Assembly: GCA_964617645.1 (NCBI GenBank)
Contig: CAZTYE010000010.1
Coordinates: 1-64,000, forward strand
Source of the DNA: JADJGC01 sp964617645
Lineage (GTDB): Bacteria > Zixibacteria > MSB-5A5 > CAIYYT01
Length of the DNA stretch: 64,000 nucleotides
Direction: 5' to 3'
Shown here: piece by piece, positions 44,697-52,720 of the stretch
Layout of the letters: each line of letters opens with the position of its first letter
Numbering within the stretch: position 1 is the stretch's first letter
The notes under the pieces: model-generated
What the model saw: only the letters and a program-made list of their open reading frames with translations
Databases searched by the model: none
Told to the model about the DNA's origin: nothing
Position numbers and translations under genes: made by a program

Positions 44697-45068
44697 TTAC
44701 CCCATTTCGATTATTAGCAGGTCGACGACGGTCACGGATGACGACGCCGACTGCTTGGCCAGAAGGAACGACTCGGCGGATTCCTGCCCGCGCACGATCA
44801 CGTTGCTTTCGCCCTTGGGCACGGCGAGCACGCGCGGGCTGCTCAGAGTCGTCGGCAGTTTGTTGCCGCGAATATCGGTCAGTTCGTCGAAACGCACGAC
44901 CTGCGCCGCGCCGCCGATCGCGAATTTCGCGTGCACGATGCGTTTGCTCGCGCCGTCGGTTTGCGTCATGATGAACTCCGGCTCGAAGTCGGCCAGTTCA
45001 CCCCAAACACCGACGCCGCTGATCCACCACATGCGGCGCCCCAACAGATAGCTCAAAGTCGGATTCAT
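44697..45068 (-). CDS. phage-like structural protein, possible head completion
   Basis: This 123-residue beta-rich protein (MWWISGVGVWGELADFEPEF, then TVVDLLIIEMG) lies directly after the connector-like gene, overlapping it by four bases, with GGAGG upstream. Position and size fit a head-completion or neck protein. Not recognised by sequence. Confidence 0.5.
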   Translation of the reverse strand: MNPTLSYLLGRRMWWISGVGVWGELADFEPEFIMTQTDGASKRIVHAKFAIGGAAQVVRFDELTDIRGNKLPTTLSSPRVLAVPKGESNVIVRGQESAESFLLAKQSASSSVTVVDLLIIEMG

Positions 45069-45895
45069 TCTTCGCCTCCGACCACGCCGACCGGCGAACT
45101 CAGCGAGCCGCGATGGGGCGCGTAGCGCACCAGCATCGCCAGCGCGTCCGCCTCGTAACGCGCCGCCAGATCGCTCCAGGACTTGGCGGCAGCGGCGGCG
45201 CCCGACGAATCGCCGCGCAGCGCGGCCGCCGCCTTGATGCGGGCGAGAATACTTAGCGCCAGATAAGTTTCGGCGGTGATCAGCGCCTGATCGTTGCTTT
45301 CGTGAAAGGCCGCATCGATGAGCGTCAGGACGCGGTCGTCAGCCTCAAGTATCGCGTTGGTAATCTGCGTGTCGTCGAGAATCGCGCCCCGCGTTTCGTA
45401 ATCGACGAACACCGTTTGGCCGTCTTCGACACTTGAGCCGCTGAGGCGGCGAATCGTACCGCGCGCATAGTCGACCTGATAGTCGACGCCCTCGACGTGG
45501 ATTCGATAGGCATAAAACCATGCCGTGACGATTGCGCCCGGATCGATCTTGCCGCTTGCGATTCGCGACAACTGGCCGCTCGCGTAGTCAACGTGGTAGT
45601 CGACGTTTTCGGCATAGATTTCGCCGAGCGACGAATCGCGCGCCACCACGACGCTATCGGGAATTACCTGCGTCGCGCCGAGACTGGCCGGTTGCGAATC
45701 CAGTGTGACACCGATTGCGCGCGGCGCGCCGAGTTCCTTGCCTTTGACGACGACCGATCCGGCGAGCAAGTTGCTGTGCACCAGCGCAACCGGATTGACG
45801 CCCGCAAAGCGCAGCGGCACGTCGCGAATTAGCTCCCGCAGACTGCCGCTCTCTTGCAGATGCAATCGCACGGTTTCGAGATTGGTGAATGACAT
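45065..45895 (-). CDS. phage-like head-tail connector candidate
   Basis: This 276-residue protein has an N-terminal beta part with two similar units (ENVDYHVDYASGQLSRI and EGVDYQVDYARGTIRRL), then a helical C-terminal part (ITNAILEADDRVLTLIDAAF, LSILARIKAAAALRG, WSDLAARYEADALAML). Helical ends of this type are typical of gp6/gp15-like connector or neck proteins. It follows the beta-propeller gene and is co-translated with the next gene. Assignment is by context and fold impression. Confidence 0.5.
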   Translation of the reverse strand: MSFTNLETVRLHLQESGSLRELIRDVPLRFAGVNPVALVHSNLLAGSVVVKGKELGAPRAIGVTLDSQPASLGATQVIPDSVVVARDSSLGEIYAENVDYHVDYASGQLSRIASGKIDPGAIVTAWFYAYRIHVEGVDYQVDYARGTIRRLSGSSVEDGQTVFVDYETRGAILDDTQITNAILEADDRVLTLIDAAFHESNDQALITAETYLALSILARIKAAAALRGDSSGAAAAAKSWSDLAARYEADALAMLVRYAPHRGSLSSPVGVVGGEE

Positions 45896-45907
45896 GAGTA
45901 CACTCCC

Positions 45908-47329
45908 TTAGTTGTTCAGATAGTTGATCTGCGGCAGTGGCGTGACCTGCGTGCCGATCGGCGCGGTGACAAACGGCGTCGTAACCGTGATCTTGATCCA
46001 GTACGCTGTCTTGTTTTCGATTTTCAGAGTTTGCCAATCACTCGGCGCGGAGGCCGAATCGATCCACAATCGCACGCGCTTGCTGTTTTGGTCGAAATGG
46101 TAAGCCCCGCTGCTCGGCGTGAACGACTCCCACGATGTGCCGTTCCAGTAGGCCCAACTGACGACGCCGCCGGAGCCGGCGGTTGACAAGATGAAATTGA
46201 CTTCGGCGAAAGGCGCGTCGGCGCCGAGAAACAGCGCGTCGTTGTTGGCTTCGAGCAGTTTGCCGGACGTCGGGTGGAACAGATCAGCGGCGGTGGGGTT
46301 AGCAGCTTCGCTAACGCGGCCGGCGTACTGTTGCGCCGCCGAATCGTCGTAAACGTAAACCCAGGCGAACGAGCGCAACTCCGCCGTCAGCGGCGCTGCC
46401 GCAGTGAATCCGACTCCGGTCTTGACGCGATAGTAAACTTCCGTCTGACCGGCTCCAAGATCGACGCCGTAGATGACGCAGGGATTCGCGCCGTTGAATA
46501 GCAGCAGCGGCGGCGAAGTCGGCGACGGCGCGATGTCGAAGACACCGCTGAACGCGGCGCCGTCATATTCGATGTAGTTGAGCCGGCCGGTGGCTTCGAA
46601 AGCGATCCCGAGAATCGCCGCCGGATCGCTCGCTGCCGCTGCAAGTCGATCCGAAAGGAAGACGCCGGTGTAGGCGACAATTTCGCTTTCCCAGAGCGTA
46701 GTGCCGTCGAGCAAGCGGCTGATCGCAAGCTTCGTTGCGCCGTCGGTGTAGACGCAGACCGTGTAGTCCGACCAGCGCACGAGCTGCGAGTATGCGGCGA
46801 GCGACCCGCCGGTGAGTTGGTCGCCGGGATCGGTCGGTCCGCCGCCCCAACTGTCGCCGCCGGTCAACGAGCGTTTGTGGCGAATGTAGTAGAGATTGCC
46901 GCCGGAATCGTAGCTGGTGAAACTGACGTGCAATCGTCCCAAAGGATCGATGCTGATCGAGGGAAAGTAGTTGTCCTTGTCGGAGTAGATGGCGACTTCA
47001 CTCCCGACCGACCAGATTCCGGCGTTGAATGTCAGCTTGCGATACGCCAGATCGAAAGTCGTCTGTTTGGTGTAGACCGCGTGGACATTGCCGCTGTCAT
47101 CGAGACAACACGATGATGGATAGTCGGCGGCGGCATTGGTGATTTCGACCGGCAGCGACCAGCTCGTGTAGGGCGCGTCGGCGTAAGCGAATTTGATCGT
47201 GGTTGGCGACGAATTGTAGACCACGATCTTGCGGCCGGCGTACGGCCCCGAGCGCAATTTGAGCTGCCGCCGGGCGGTGCTGTTGCCGGCGCCGTAGAAG
47301 GCGGTCGAAGTATCGATCAGTGATTGCAT
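45908..47329 (-). CDS. beta-propeller (BNR/sialidase-like) structural protein
   Basis: This roughly 473-residue protein is started at ATG 47329 after GGGGAAA. Repeated four-strand blades with Asp/Trp motifs run through residues 20-320 (SCCLDDSGNVHAVYTKQTTF, PSISIDPLGRLHVSFTSYDS, LAYRKLTF, YYIRHKRSL), as in BNR or PL-like propellers. The C-terminal 130 residues form a jelly-roll-like domain (VSWAYWNGTSWESFTPSSGA). No signal peptide. Located just downstream of the capsid gene, it may be a head fibre or receptor/glycan-binding spike. Confidence 0.6.
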   Translation of the reverse strand: MQSLIDTSTAFYGAGNSTARRQLKLRSGPYAGRKIVVYNSSPTTIKFAYADAPYTSWSLPVEITNAAADYPSSCCLDDSGNVHAVYTKQTTFDLAYRKLTFNAGIWSVGSEVAIYSDKDNYFPSISIDPLGRLHVSFTSYDSGGNLYYIRHKRSLTGGDSWGGGPTDPGDQLTGGSLAAYSQLVRWSDYTVCVYTDGATKLAISRLLDGTTLWESEIVAYTGVFLSDRLAAAASDPAAILGIAFEATGRLNYIEYDGAAFSGVFDIAPSPTSPPLLLFNGANPCVIYGVDLGAGQTEVYYRVKTGVGFTAAAPLTAELRSFAWVYVYDDSAAQQYAGRVSEAANPTAADLFHPTSGKLLEANNDALFLGADAPFAEVNFILSTAGSGGVVSWAYWNGTSWESFTPSSGAYHFDQNSKRVRLWIDSASAPSDWQTLKIENKTAYWIKITVTTPFVTAPIGTQVTPLPQINYLNN

Positions 47330-47388
47330 AAATTTCCCCGTGATTCGACGGCCGGCGGGATTGGCCACCGGCCGTCGGGATTGAACGA

Positions 47389-48492
47389 TTAGAAGCTGTC
47401 GTCGAGTACGAGCGCGGCTTCCTTGATGACTTTCGCAAACGCCACCGATTCGGAGATGACGGCTTCCTCGAACTTCTGTTCGATGATCTTGTCAAACTCT
47501 ACCAGCAGCGGCTGGCTGACGACTTCCTCGATCGCGAAGCGCGAGTCGAGACCGACCACCAGATCGGCGGCCACTTCGTCGCAGCGCACCAGACGCGCGC
47601 CGAGCGGCGACACCAGCTCGCCGCTGGATTGGAATTTGAATCCGGCATCGGGGTCTTTGAACTCGGCCAGATTCAGAAGCTGCCGCATTTTGGTTTTGTG
47701 GCAGATCATGGTGTTGAGTTCGAAGGGCGCGAACTCGAGCCAGAATTTGGTGAGATCATCGTAGTCGAGGCTGCCGGTGACGTCGGTGTTGATCACGGTC
47801 GCGGCATTAGCGTTGCCGTCGCCGTTGATCGCGACATCGGCGAGCATCGCGACCTTGTCGTTCTGCAGCCGGAAACCGATGTACCACAGCAGCACTTTGA
47901 ATTGCGCCGTCGTGCGGTGGCGCAACGTCTTGTACGAGGTCTTGAGCGCGACCCCGAAATCGGGAACCGTGATCGTGCTCTTCTGCTCGTTGACGATGAT
48001 CTGCGGCACTTCGGCGCCGTCGCCGAGCGGCCGCAGGCTGAGGCGCGTGTCGGACGGCGAAACCGCAATGTAGAGCGGCGAGTAACGGTTTGAGCCGATC
48101 ACGGTTTGCGCCGCAGTCAGCGATTGGTACATCGGCCGCATCTCCATGCCGCGCCGGATTTCGCGCATGACGAATTCCGGCAGCAGCGACGGCGCTTGCC
48201 GGTAGAAAAGTTCGACCGTGTCGGACGAGCGGCCGTTGACCCGCACACCGGCGACGGCCAACTGGCGCTCAAAGGCATCCAGCGGCGAGTTCGTCGGCGA
48301 CGGATCGTAGTCGTCCGTCTCCAGAAGCTCGGTCAGACTCAGGCCGCGCGACTGCGCTTCCTGATACGAATCGCGGGTGATCTTGAGCGCCGCGGCGCGG
48401 GTCAGATCGACGCCGGCGAGACGCGGCTGGGTTTCATTGAAGGCGAAGTTCCAGAACGTCTCGGGGATCGCTTGGAGTTTGTCTTGATCCAT
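47389..48492 (-). CDS. major capsid protein (HK97-fold candidate)
   Basis: This 367-residue protein starts after a near-perfect AAAGGAGGT site, fitting a highly expressed gene. It shows a helical N-terminal arm (residues 1-90), then an E-loop/P-domain-like part (EVPQIIVNEQKSTITVPDFG, ALKTSYKTLRHRT), a long spine-like helix, and an A-domain ending with SQPLLVEFDKIIEQKFEEAV. The order protease, decoration, capsid, connectors supports the call. No scaffold gene is seen; the N-terminal arm may serve as one and be cut by the protease. Confidence 0.75.
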   Translation of the reverse strand: MDQDKLQAIPETFWNFAFNETQPRLAGVDLTRAAALKITRDSYQEAQSRGLSLTELLETDDYDPSPTNSPLDAFERQLAVAGVRVNGRSSDTVELFYRQAPSLLPEFVMREIRRGMEMRPMYQSLTAAQTVIGSNRYSPLYIAVSPSDTRLSLRPLGDGAEVPQIIVNEQKSTITVPDFGVALKTSYKTLRHRTTAQFKVLLWYIGFRLQNDKVAMLADVAINGDGNANAATVINTDVTGSLDYDDLTKFWLEFAPFELNTMICHKTKMRQLLNLAEFKDPDAGFKFQSSGELVSPLGARLVRCDEVAADLVVGLDSRFAIEEVVSQPLLVEFDKIIEQKFEEAVISESVAFAKVIKEAALVLDDSF

Positions 48493-48505
48493 GTGATTAC
48501 CTCCT

Positions 48506-48928
48506 TTAGTTCAGAAGCAGAGTGCAGTCGGAAGTGCCGTTGACGGCGATGACGGTTCCGCGCGCGATGTTTCCGCCCACCGGGTCGTCGCCGGCGAGCG
48601 CCGGGGCCTGGCGCACTTTGGCGTTGGCGGCGCCGACGACGCGGTTGCCGATCAGCGGATAAGCGCTGGCGATCGGCAGCGTCATCACACCGGCGACTTG
48701 CACGGTCGCCTTGCGCTTGCCGTTGTCGGCGTCGGTCAGAGTCAAGGCCGTGAGTTTGCCGAGCAAGAGCGCGCCGTCGGTGATCGGCGCGACGGTGTAG
48801 TTGGTTGTCAGTTTGACCGGTTTGCCGATATCGGCGCTTTTGAGATCATCGACGCCGGCGGTCTGATTGATATTGAAAGTCAGATAGACAGCGCCGGTGG
48901 TTTCGAGATTTTGATCACGGATGGCCAT
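48506..48928 (-). CDS. capsid decoration-like protein
   Basis: This 140-residue beta-rich protein has GKPVKLTTNYTVAPITDGAL and a C-terminal GGNIARGTVIAVNGTSDCTL. The pattern resembles DUF2190/head-fibre or decoration proteins that sit directly upstream of major capsid genes. Start ATG 48928 after AAAGGA. It stops 13 bp before the capsid gene start. Confidence 0.6.
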   Translation of the reverse strand: MAIRDQNLETTGAVYLTFNINQTAGVDDLKSADIGKPVKLTTNYTVAPITDGALLLGKLTALTLTDADNGKRKATVQVAGVMTLPIASAYPLIGNRVVGAANAKVRQAPALAGDDPVGGNIARGTVIAVNGTSDCTLLLN

Positions 48929-49145
48929 GATGGTCCTTTCGTTGTTGATGGTTCATGTCTGCGGCACGGTCGCATTGCCCCGCTGATGCGCGGGAGCTTC
49001 GACCATGCGCCCCTACGCGCGGCTGGCGCGATGTCAGGAGCGCGTGGCTCCCGATCTACGAATTTTCACCCTCACCCCAACCCCTCTCCCTGACAGAGAG
49101 AGGGGCAAGGGAAAAGGGTCGTGCTCCCTTTTCGATTGAGGTGTT
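48929..49145. repeat. host-type dispersed repeat inside the capsid operon
   Basis: Contains CATGCGCCCCTACGCGCGGC, GATGTCAGGAGCGCGTGGCT and the CCCTCTCCCTGACAGAGAGA hairpin block found elsewhere between host genes (for example 55645-55680). It splits the operon between the 134-residue protein and the decoration protein. Confidence 0.65.
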
Positions 49146-49550
49146 TCATCCTTGCCCGACTTTGAATTCCGCCAGTTTCGCTCCGTCGCTCGTCGACGGC
49201 GTCGACACCGTGAGCGTGCGAGCGAAGGTGTTATCAAATTCGCTGTCGATTTCCCTTTTCAATGCGAGCAGCTCATCGCAAGTGGTCTGCTCGGAGAAGA
49301 TCAGTTTTTCGGTCAGCGCCGTTGGGCGGCCGGTGAGTTTGGCGACGGCGCGCACGCGCGCGAGCAAGTCGCCACGAAACAGTTGCCAGAGTTTGTCCGC
49401 CGATTGCGCTTTGGCTTTGAGGCGGTCGATACACTCGGCGGCTTGAAGCAATTCATGCTCAAGATTCGAGAAATCGATTTCGGCGATGGCGCCGCGGTGC
49501 AGGCGGTCGCGATAGTCGCGCAGGGATGCGGTTAGTTCGGTATGTGACAT
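49146..49550 (-). CDS. phage-like helical protein, unknown
   Basis: This 134-residue, mostly helical protein starts at ATG 49550 (GAGGAACC upstream; an in-frame GTG at 49562 is less likely). Features are LRDYRDRLHRGAIAEIDFSN, LLQAAECIDRLKAKAQSADK and LLALKREIDSEF. No membrane segment. Lies between the membrane protein and the repeat before the decoration gene. Not recognised. Confidence 0.5.
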   Translation of the reverse strand: MSHTELTASLRDYRDRLHRGAIAEIDFSNLEHELLQAAECIDRLKAKAQSADKLWQLFRGDLLARVRAVAKLTGRPTALTEKLIFSEQTTCDELLALKREIDSEFDNTFARTLTVSTPSTSDGAKLAEFKVGQG

Positions 49551-49558
49551 GGTTCCTC

Positions 49559-49849
49559 TCACGGCGTCAGCTTCAGCCGCGCCTCGATGTTGATCAGTTT
49601 CTGGTTCAGCTCATCGCGAACGCGCCGCAGTTCGTCCTTGGTGGCGACGCGCTCGGTGAGAATGGCTTCGATATGCACCAGCCGGTTGTCGATCGCCGCG
49701 ACGACGTTGTGATCGGCTTTGCCGACCAGTTGCTCTTTGAGGCCGGTGATCGTCGCGTGATAAGCGGTCAATGCGCCGGCGGTGGCGACGATCACCGCGA
49801 GCAAGAATCGCAGGAGATTGTCGCGGCGTTCGCTCGCGTGGCGAGTCAT
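49559..49849 (-). CDS. small membrane-anchored coiled-coil protein
   Basis: This 96-residue protein has one N-terminal membrane helix (LLRFLLAVIVATAGALTAYH) followed by a coiled coil (VAAIDNRLVHIEAILTERV, ELRRVRDELNQKLINIEARL). The start overlaps the stop of the protease fusion gene (ATGA). In phage context this topology recalls Rz-like or membrane-tether proteins, but no lysis partner is present. Confidence 0.6.
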   Translation of the reverse strand: MTRHASERRDNLLRFLLAVIVATAGALTAYHATITGLKEQLVGKADHNVVAAIDNRLVHIEAILTERVATKDELRRVRDELNQKLINIEARLKLTP

Positions 49850-51600
49850 GAGTTCGGCCCTCCGCCTAAGTGCTCAAGACGCGAGAACAGATGCGCCCGG
49901 TGCTCGGAAAGCATCGTCGGCGTGACCGTAAAGCTGCCACGCAGGCGGCGGCCATCCAGAAGCAGTAGCAGCGCGTCGTTGTTGCCGGACAACAATTCGA
50001 TCGTGCCGCGGTCGACGAGATCGAGGTTGCGTGGCAAGGTTGCGACCGGATCGGCCGGCTCGATGAGCGCGCACCAGAAGCGGCGGCCTTGGGCCAAAAG
50101 CGGCAGTTGCAGTTGCGCGATTTTGATCACGAGTTCGCGATCGGTATCGTGCAGCACCAGCCAGGCATGCCCGTAAGCATCGACAAGAAGCGCGAATTGC
50201 CCCTTGCGGTCGGCGGCGAGCAATTCGGCGACGTACGAAGCGTCCGGCTGCGATTCGCCGATGGCACAATCGACGATGCGCCAGCGGCGCGGATCGCGGG
50301 CATCGCGTTCGAGCCAGCAGAGCGGCGAAGAGTTAGTCGCCAGCAGCGACGGATTGGTGATGTCCGTCGTCGCGACGGCAGCATCGCCGGCGCCAGCGGC
50401 GGTTGTGACTCGCGCCAGCCGCAGCGGTTGACGGCGCCACTCGTAGCAGGCGCGTGTGTTCGCCGGATCGGTGAAGATTCGCATGCCGAGCGCGGTGCCG
50501 AGATTTTCCGAGCGCAAGGCAAGATCGGCAAGGGTCGCACTTTGCAGCGGCGCGATAATGATCTCCGGACTTGGCGAGACCAGTTCACGCAGCAAGCGGC
50601 GACGCTCGAGCAGCGACATCGTGCCGAGGTCGCGGCCCGCCAGTTGCAACAGATCGAAAATCACCCAGCGCAGACGCGGCGCGCGTTTGCCGTCGAGCAG
50701 CGTTCGCAAGGGCAGCCGCGTTGCGCCGCGCACCGGCAGGGCCTGCACGATGAGCTGCGCCGAAGACTGCCGCAGCGCGGCGCGCAGCGAGCGCAGGCCC
50801 GGATGATCGAAGCTCTCGCCGCTCGGCATCGCGGCCGCGATGCCGCCGGGCACGACGTCGACTTTGAGCCAAACGCCGCGGTAGAGCGGTTCAATCAGCA
50901 GTTCGCCGGTAGCGTGGTCATCGAGGTGCGGTTCGAAGATGACTTTCGCTTCATGCCGCCAGAATGGCGCAATTTGACTTGGTGCGTTCGCGGCGGACAG
51001 TGTCGAGACCGAAGTGCCGGCAACGGCGCCGCGATAAACCAGCGAGATCTCAAGCACCTTCTCGATCTCGCGATAGTAGTAGAAGGCTTTGATGTCGCGG
51101 CGACCGACGGTGACTCGCTCGTGCACGCGATGGCGGCACTCGCGCATGTCTTCGCGACAGATGCCGCACTCGGGCCGGCCATAAGTGAAACCGAGCGAGC
51201 ATTCGCGGTAGATGCCGGCGTCGATGCCGGTTTTGAGTTCGTCGGCCTGCGCTTGATCCTTGTGCCAGTAGAAGAAAGCGCGCAACCAGGGGGAATCGTT
51301 CTTGCGCACGATTTCCCCCTTGAAGACGCGACCGATCGGCAGATCGGTTTTTTTGTGGCCGATCAACACCGGCGTGTCGACGATCAGTTCCGCAAGGCGC
51401 GATAGTTCCGGTTCGGCGAAGCAGCCGCCCTGCGCGTTGATTTGATTCGACGCCACATACAGGACGCCGAGATAAACGGACTTGAGCGTCGCCGGTTTCG
51501 CGGGTTTGATGACGCGGTTGATTTCGTCGATCAGCGCCTGCTTATCGACTTCAATTTCCAGAGCAGTGGTCGCGATCAGGCGACCGGTAAGGTTTTCCAA
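49846..51600 (-). CDS. prohead-protease-like protein fused to degenerate LigD-like domains
   Basis: This 584-residue protein is read from TTG 51600 (GGAGG five bases upstream). Residues 75-200 match S78/XkdF-type prohead proteases: His82 in VLIGHKKTDLPIGRV, Ser135 in YRECSLGFTYG, and ISLVYRGAVAGTS. A Cys-rich insertion follows the Ser strand (Cys145, Cys148, Cys155, His157). Residues 235-395 resemble an ATP-dependent DNA ligase core (WVIFDLLQLAGRDLGTMSLL, and a motif V-like stretch near 366-394), but the KxDG site reads LYRG, so the adenylated Lys is lost. Residues 464-562 resemble a LigD 3'-phosphoesterase end (VDRGTIELL, then LDGRRLRGSFTV). The ligase and phosphoesterase readings are by eye. 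Confidence 0.65.
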   Translation of the reverse strand: MENLTGRLIATTALEIEVDKQALIDEINRVIKPAKPATLKSVYLGVLYVASNQINAQGGCFAEPELSRLAELIVDTPVLIGHKKTDLPIGRVFKGEIVRKNDSPWLRAFFYWHKDQAQADELKTGIDAGIYRECSLGFTYGRPECGICREDMRECRHRVHERVTVGRRDIKAFYYYREIEKVLEISLVYRGAVAGTSVSTLSAANAPSQIAPFWRHEAKVIFEPHLDDHATGELLIEPLYRGVWLKVDVVPGGIAAAMPSGESFDHPGLRSLRAALRQSSAQLIVQALPVRGATRLPLRTLLDGKRAPRLRWVIFDLLQLAGRDLGTMSLLERRRLLRELVSPSPEIIIAPLQSATLADLALRSENLGTALGMRIFTDPANTRACYEWRRQPLRLARVTTAAGAGDAAVATTDITNPSLLATNSSPLCWLERDARDPRRWRIVDCAIGESQPDASYVAELLAADRKGQFALLVDAYGHAWLVLHDTDRELVIKIAQLQLPLLAQGRRFWCALIEPADPVATLPRNLDLVDRGTIELLSGNNDALLLLLDGRRLRGSFTVTPTMLSEHRAHLFSRLEHLGGGPNS

Positions 51601-51625
51601 ATCGACCTCCAGGAAAATTGTCCCT

Positions 51626-51693
51626 CTACTAAGGGCCCGAAGGGGGAAAGTTGTAGTGATTCACTACAAGTTTCCGGGATCGAGGGTGGAAAA
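51626..51693 (-). promoter_or_regulatory. conserved 68-bp leader with 19-bp palindrome (protease copy)
   Basis: About 82% identical, without gaps, to 55571-55638 upstream of the portal gene. It contains TTGTAGTGA-T-TCACTACAA (51651-51669), a perfect inverted repeat with 9-bp arms. Placed just upstream of the first gene of the long capsid operon, it is a likely operator or promoter region. Confidence 0.6.
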
Positions 51694-51860
51694 TGAGCGT
51701 CGGGTTGAAGGGTGGCGACGGTGTACGCGATGGGAGACAACACCCAGTTCCGCTGGCGCGAAACGGGCCGTTTTGGTGAGGGGGAATGTTCGCGCCTGCG
51801 GCGCGATGTCAGGAGCACAAGGCTCCTGACCTACTTGCTGCTTGCCTGATCCCACTACAA
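51694..51860. repeat. dispersed repeat copy, inverted
   Basis: Reads the family in the minus direction: GGAGACAACACCCAGTTCCG, GGGGGAATGTTCGCGCCTGC, GATGTCAGGAGCACAAGGCT with CTCCTGACCTAC. Confidence 0.6.
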
Positions 51861-51992
51861 GGGGACTGTTGAAAAACCGTATTCATGTCATTCTGAGCGC
51901 AGCGAAGAATCTGTTTGACCTTGTGCCACAATACTCACAGACCCTTCGCTTCGCTCAGGGTGACAGCCTATAGGGCTTTTTCAACAGTCCCC
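51861..51992. mobile_element. MITE-like element with terminal inverted repeats (copy B)
   Basis: The 132-bp unit begins GGGGACTGTTGAAAAACC and ends GGCTTTTTCAACAGTCCCC; the inverted ends match for 16 bp. The interior is nearly identical to copy A at 39591. It sits between two parts of the phage-like module. Confidence 0.75.
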
Positions 51993-52386
51993 AAGCGGTG
52001 GGGCACCGATGACAAGGGCATAGCACGCCGCGGAGCGCCCCTGCGCGACATAATGATCGTCGCGAAATCGCGGGGAGTGGATTGACGGAATGCCGTCGCG
52101 TCTTGGTACTGTGAAATCGGCCGGTTCACTCAAGCGGCTGATTTCGAAATCGTTTGAAAACGAATTGACATCGGCAAAGAAGTATTCACGCGCAATGGTT
52201 GGGTGGATTGCTGCAAGGGGTTGCATCGGTCGGTGAGGCGAGAAAGAGGGGGGAAAATATCCGCACTCGATTCACCGCAGGCTAATGGCTTGATTGCCTT
52301 GATGTTGTGCGCTTTTGTTCAAGTGTTTTCTAATTGGCATGATTATTGATTGGGAATGTATGCGAATTCTTCGGAAGGAGTGTACC
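51993..52386. other. gene-free spacer upstream of the PEP-CTERM gene
   Basis: About 390 bp, becoming AT-rich near 52290-52370, where a promoter for the PEP-CTERM gene is expected; no box pair is convincing. No other gene is seen. Confidence 0.4.
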
Positions 52387-52719
52387 TTGATCGAAAGAAC
52401 AGTCAGTATTGCGAAATTGATCGGCCTGGCGACAGCGATCATCGTCGTGATTCTCTGCCTGAGCTACGACAATGCGTACGGTTTGCCATCGGCGATGAAC
52501 TTCCAGAAGCCGAAAATCAGCAGCGGACCGGGAGCAACGAATCCGGGCACGCCGCAGGTGAACGACACCGACAACTGGAATGCATTCCTCGACGAGCTGG
52601 ACAACGACGGCCAGCAGTACGGCGGCGACCAGCCGGCGACGACGGTGCCGGAACCGACGACATTGTTGCTCATGGGCGCCGGCCTGGCGATGGCGGCGCG
52701 TATGCGGAAGCGGAGTTAG
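52387..52719 (+). CDS. short PEP-CTERM protein
   Basis: This roughly 110-residue protein is read from TTG 52387, six bases after GGAAGGAG. Upstream in-frame ATGs lack such a site. A signal peptide (IAKLIGLATAIIVVILCLSY) is followed by a short Pro/Gly/Asn/Gln-rich mature part, then the sorting signal VPEPTTLLLMGAGLAMAARM and a basic end (RKRS). Exosortase enzymes recognise this signal and release the protein to the surface or matrix. It lies on the strand opposite to the phage-like genes, converging with the terminase gene one base away. No exosortase is in the window. Confidence 0.8.
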   Translation: MIERTVSIAKLIGLATAIIVVILCLSYDNAYGLPSAMNFQKPKISSGPGATNPGTPQVNDTDNWNAFLDELDNDGQQYGGDQPATTVPEPTTLLLMGAGLAMAARMRKRS

Positions 52720-52720
52720 T

